From positions 1 through 64,000 of the forward strand of contig NZ_JABMJK010000016.1 in the NCBI RefSeq assembly GCF_013376005.1: 64,000 nt of DNA, read 5' to 3'. How positions within the stretch are numbered: position 1 is the stretch's first letter; each line of letters starts with the position of its first letter. The stretch comes from Duganella sp. SG902 (lineage in GTDB: Bacteria; Pseudomonadota; Gammaproteobacteria; Burkholderiales; Burkholderiaceae_D). This document shows, piece after piece, positions 63,259 through 64,000 of this stretch. The position numbers were made by a program, and so were the translations under genes. The notes beneath the pieces are model-generated. The model was not told where the DNA came from, made no database searches, and saw only the letters and a program-made list of their open reading frames with translations.

Positions 63259-64000
63259 TTATGGTTCCAGCGGCAGCGCCAGCGTGAACACGCTGCCCAC
63301 GCCGTACTCGCTGTCAAATAAAATCTCGCCGTGCAGCAGCGACGCCAGCTTGCGGCTCAGGTGCAGGCCCAGGCCGGTGCCCTCGAACTGCCGCAGCGCG
63401 CCGGCGTCCAGCTGCGAGAACGCCTGGAACAAGGTGTCGCGCTGCTCGCTGCCGATGCCGATGCCGGTGTCGCTGACGCTGATGGTGGCGCACGGCCGCT
63501 GGCCCACCACCGCCTTGGCCAGCCGCACCAGCACCCTGCCGTTGTTGGTGAACTTGATCGCGTTGTGGACCAGGTTCATCAGGATCTGCTGCACCGCCCG
63601 GCGGTCGCTGCGCACCGTCACCTCCTCCGGCGCCGCCTCGAACTCCAGCGCCAGGCCCTTGCTGCGCGCCTGCGGCTTGAACGAGTCCAGCACCTCGTCG
63701 ATCAGCGGCCGGCACGACAGCGGCGCCACCTCCAGCTCGATCTTGCCCGACTCGATGCGCGTCAGGTCCAGCAGATCGTTGATCAGCGACAGCAGGTGGC
63801 GCGCGCTGCTTTGGACCATGCGCAACTGTTTGTTCTGCTCGTCATTAATGGGCCCGGGCAACTTCATCAGCATAGTACCCGTAAACCCGATGATCGCGTT
63901 GAGCGGCGTGCGTAATTCATGGGACATGCCGGTCAGGAAGCGGTCCTTGGCCGCCACCGCCCTGGCCAGCTCGACGTTCTTTTCCTGCAGCGTGCGCTCG
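63259..64000 (-). CDS. Sensor histidine kinase (C-terminal part, runs off the right edge)
   Basis: 247 codons are visible and the frame is open to the edge (ERTLQEKNVELARAVAAKD). The H-box is FLTGMSHELRTPLNAIIGF, the N-box LVHNAIKFTNNG, the G1 box VSDTGIGIG and the G2 box GTGLGLHLSRKLA, all intact. The N-terminal sensor region is outside the window. The stop is 15 bp before the multi-REC protein, so it is probably its cognate kinase. Confidence 0.93.
   Translation of the reverse strand, partial: ERTLQEKNVELARAVAAKDRFLTGMSHELRTPLNAIIGFTGTMLMKLPGPINDEQNKQLRMVQSSARHLLSLINDLLDLTRIESGKIELEVAPLSCRPLIDEVLDSFKPQARSKGLALEFEAAPEEVTVRSDRRAVQQILMNLVHNAIKFTNNGRVLVRLAKAVVGQRPCATISVSDTGIGIGSEQRDTLFQAFSQLDAGALRQFEGTGLGLHLSRKLASLLHGEILFDSEYGVGSVFTLALPLEP

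Overview
The window is about 64 kb of GC-rich, densely packed bacterial chromosome. Gene content points to a betaproteobacterium of the Oxalobacteraceae, close to Massilia, Duganella or Janthinobacterium. Supporting features are the trxB / ftsK-lolA-rarA / serS neighbourhood, a hemCDXY operon divergent from ppc, an RpoD with a long Ala/Pro/Lys-rich N-terminus, a ProQ/FinO protein, a persulfide dioxygenase-rhodanese fusion, polyhydroxybutyrate-type proteins, a MocR-DUF2917 pair, and a large GGDEF/EAL multi-REC signalling protein. The genus assignment is inference. No prophage, integrative element, CRISPR array or rRNA operon is visible.

Layout. 1-353: edge of a probable IS3-like element, then two identical tRNA-Ser(CGA) genes. 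421-11719: a conserved housekeeping block (serS, rarA, lolA, ftsK on the minus strand; trxB and an Smr protein on the plus strand). It matches the enterobacterial order trxB-ftsK-lolA-rarA-serS, but five accessory genes (secreted small protein, MocR regulator, DUF2917 protein, lipoprotein, alpha/beta hydrolase) lie between rarA and serS. 11785-12683: a TRIC-type channel and an orphan gene fragment. 12696-18045: a minus-strand sulfate-ester cluster (aryl-sulfate sulfotransferase, TonB-dependent receptor, formylglycine-type sulfatase). 18204-20697: glnB with nadE. 20790-24483: acetyltransferase-like protein, Crp/Fnr regulator, a perfect 43-bp inverted repeat, ppa, and a persulfide dioxygenase-rhodanese fusion. 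24480-31615: haem biosynthesis hemCDXY divergent from ppc. 31705-34336: a degenerate PAS/histidine kinase-like protein, a GFA-family protein and a GH8 oligoxylanase. 34430-37781: rpoD, a candidate small RNA, and proQ. 37783-44727: exonuclease, two multihaem cytochromes, a PilT-like ATPase, a truncated rlmI-like gene, a DUF2807 protein and an aldehyde dehydrogenase. 44734-50422: Rpn nuclease, secreted amidohydrolase, a truncated YcnI-like gene, yaeQ, purU, a CurA-like reductase, a phasin-like gene and a KGG-repeat stress protein. 50427-53325: molybdate operon modABC-modE. 53408-57393: a YgjP-like metalloprotein, LOG-family protein, TPR protein, PhaD-like TetR regulator, PhaF-like phasin and a solute-binding protein. 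57827-64000: a chemoreceptor, then a 1216-residue REC-REC-GAF-PAS-GGDEF-EAL-REC protein co-oriented with a histidine kinase that runs off the right edge.

Most genes are ordinary chromosomal functions. The observations most worth following are: (1) a promoter-to-terminator non-coding unit between rpoD and proQ with two duplicated CU-rich, Shine-Dalgarno-complementary motifs; (2) the sulfotransferase / TonB receptor / sulfatase cluster; (3) the perfect 43-bp palindrome after the Crp-family gene; (4) nadE-glnB linkage, which suggests P-II control of NAD synthesis; and (5) a histidine kinase-like protein with its phosphoacceptor region kept and its ATP-binding motifs eroded. Several genes are remnants (12423-12683, 41656-42300, 46903-47097, perhaps 53919-54056).
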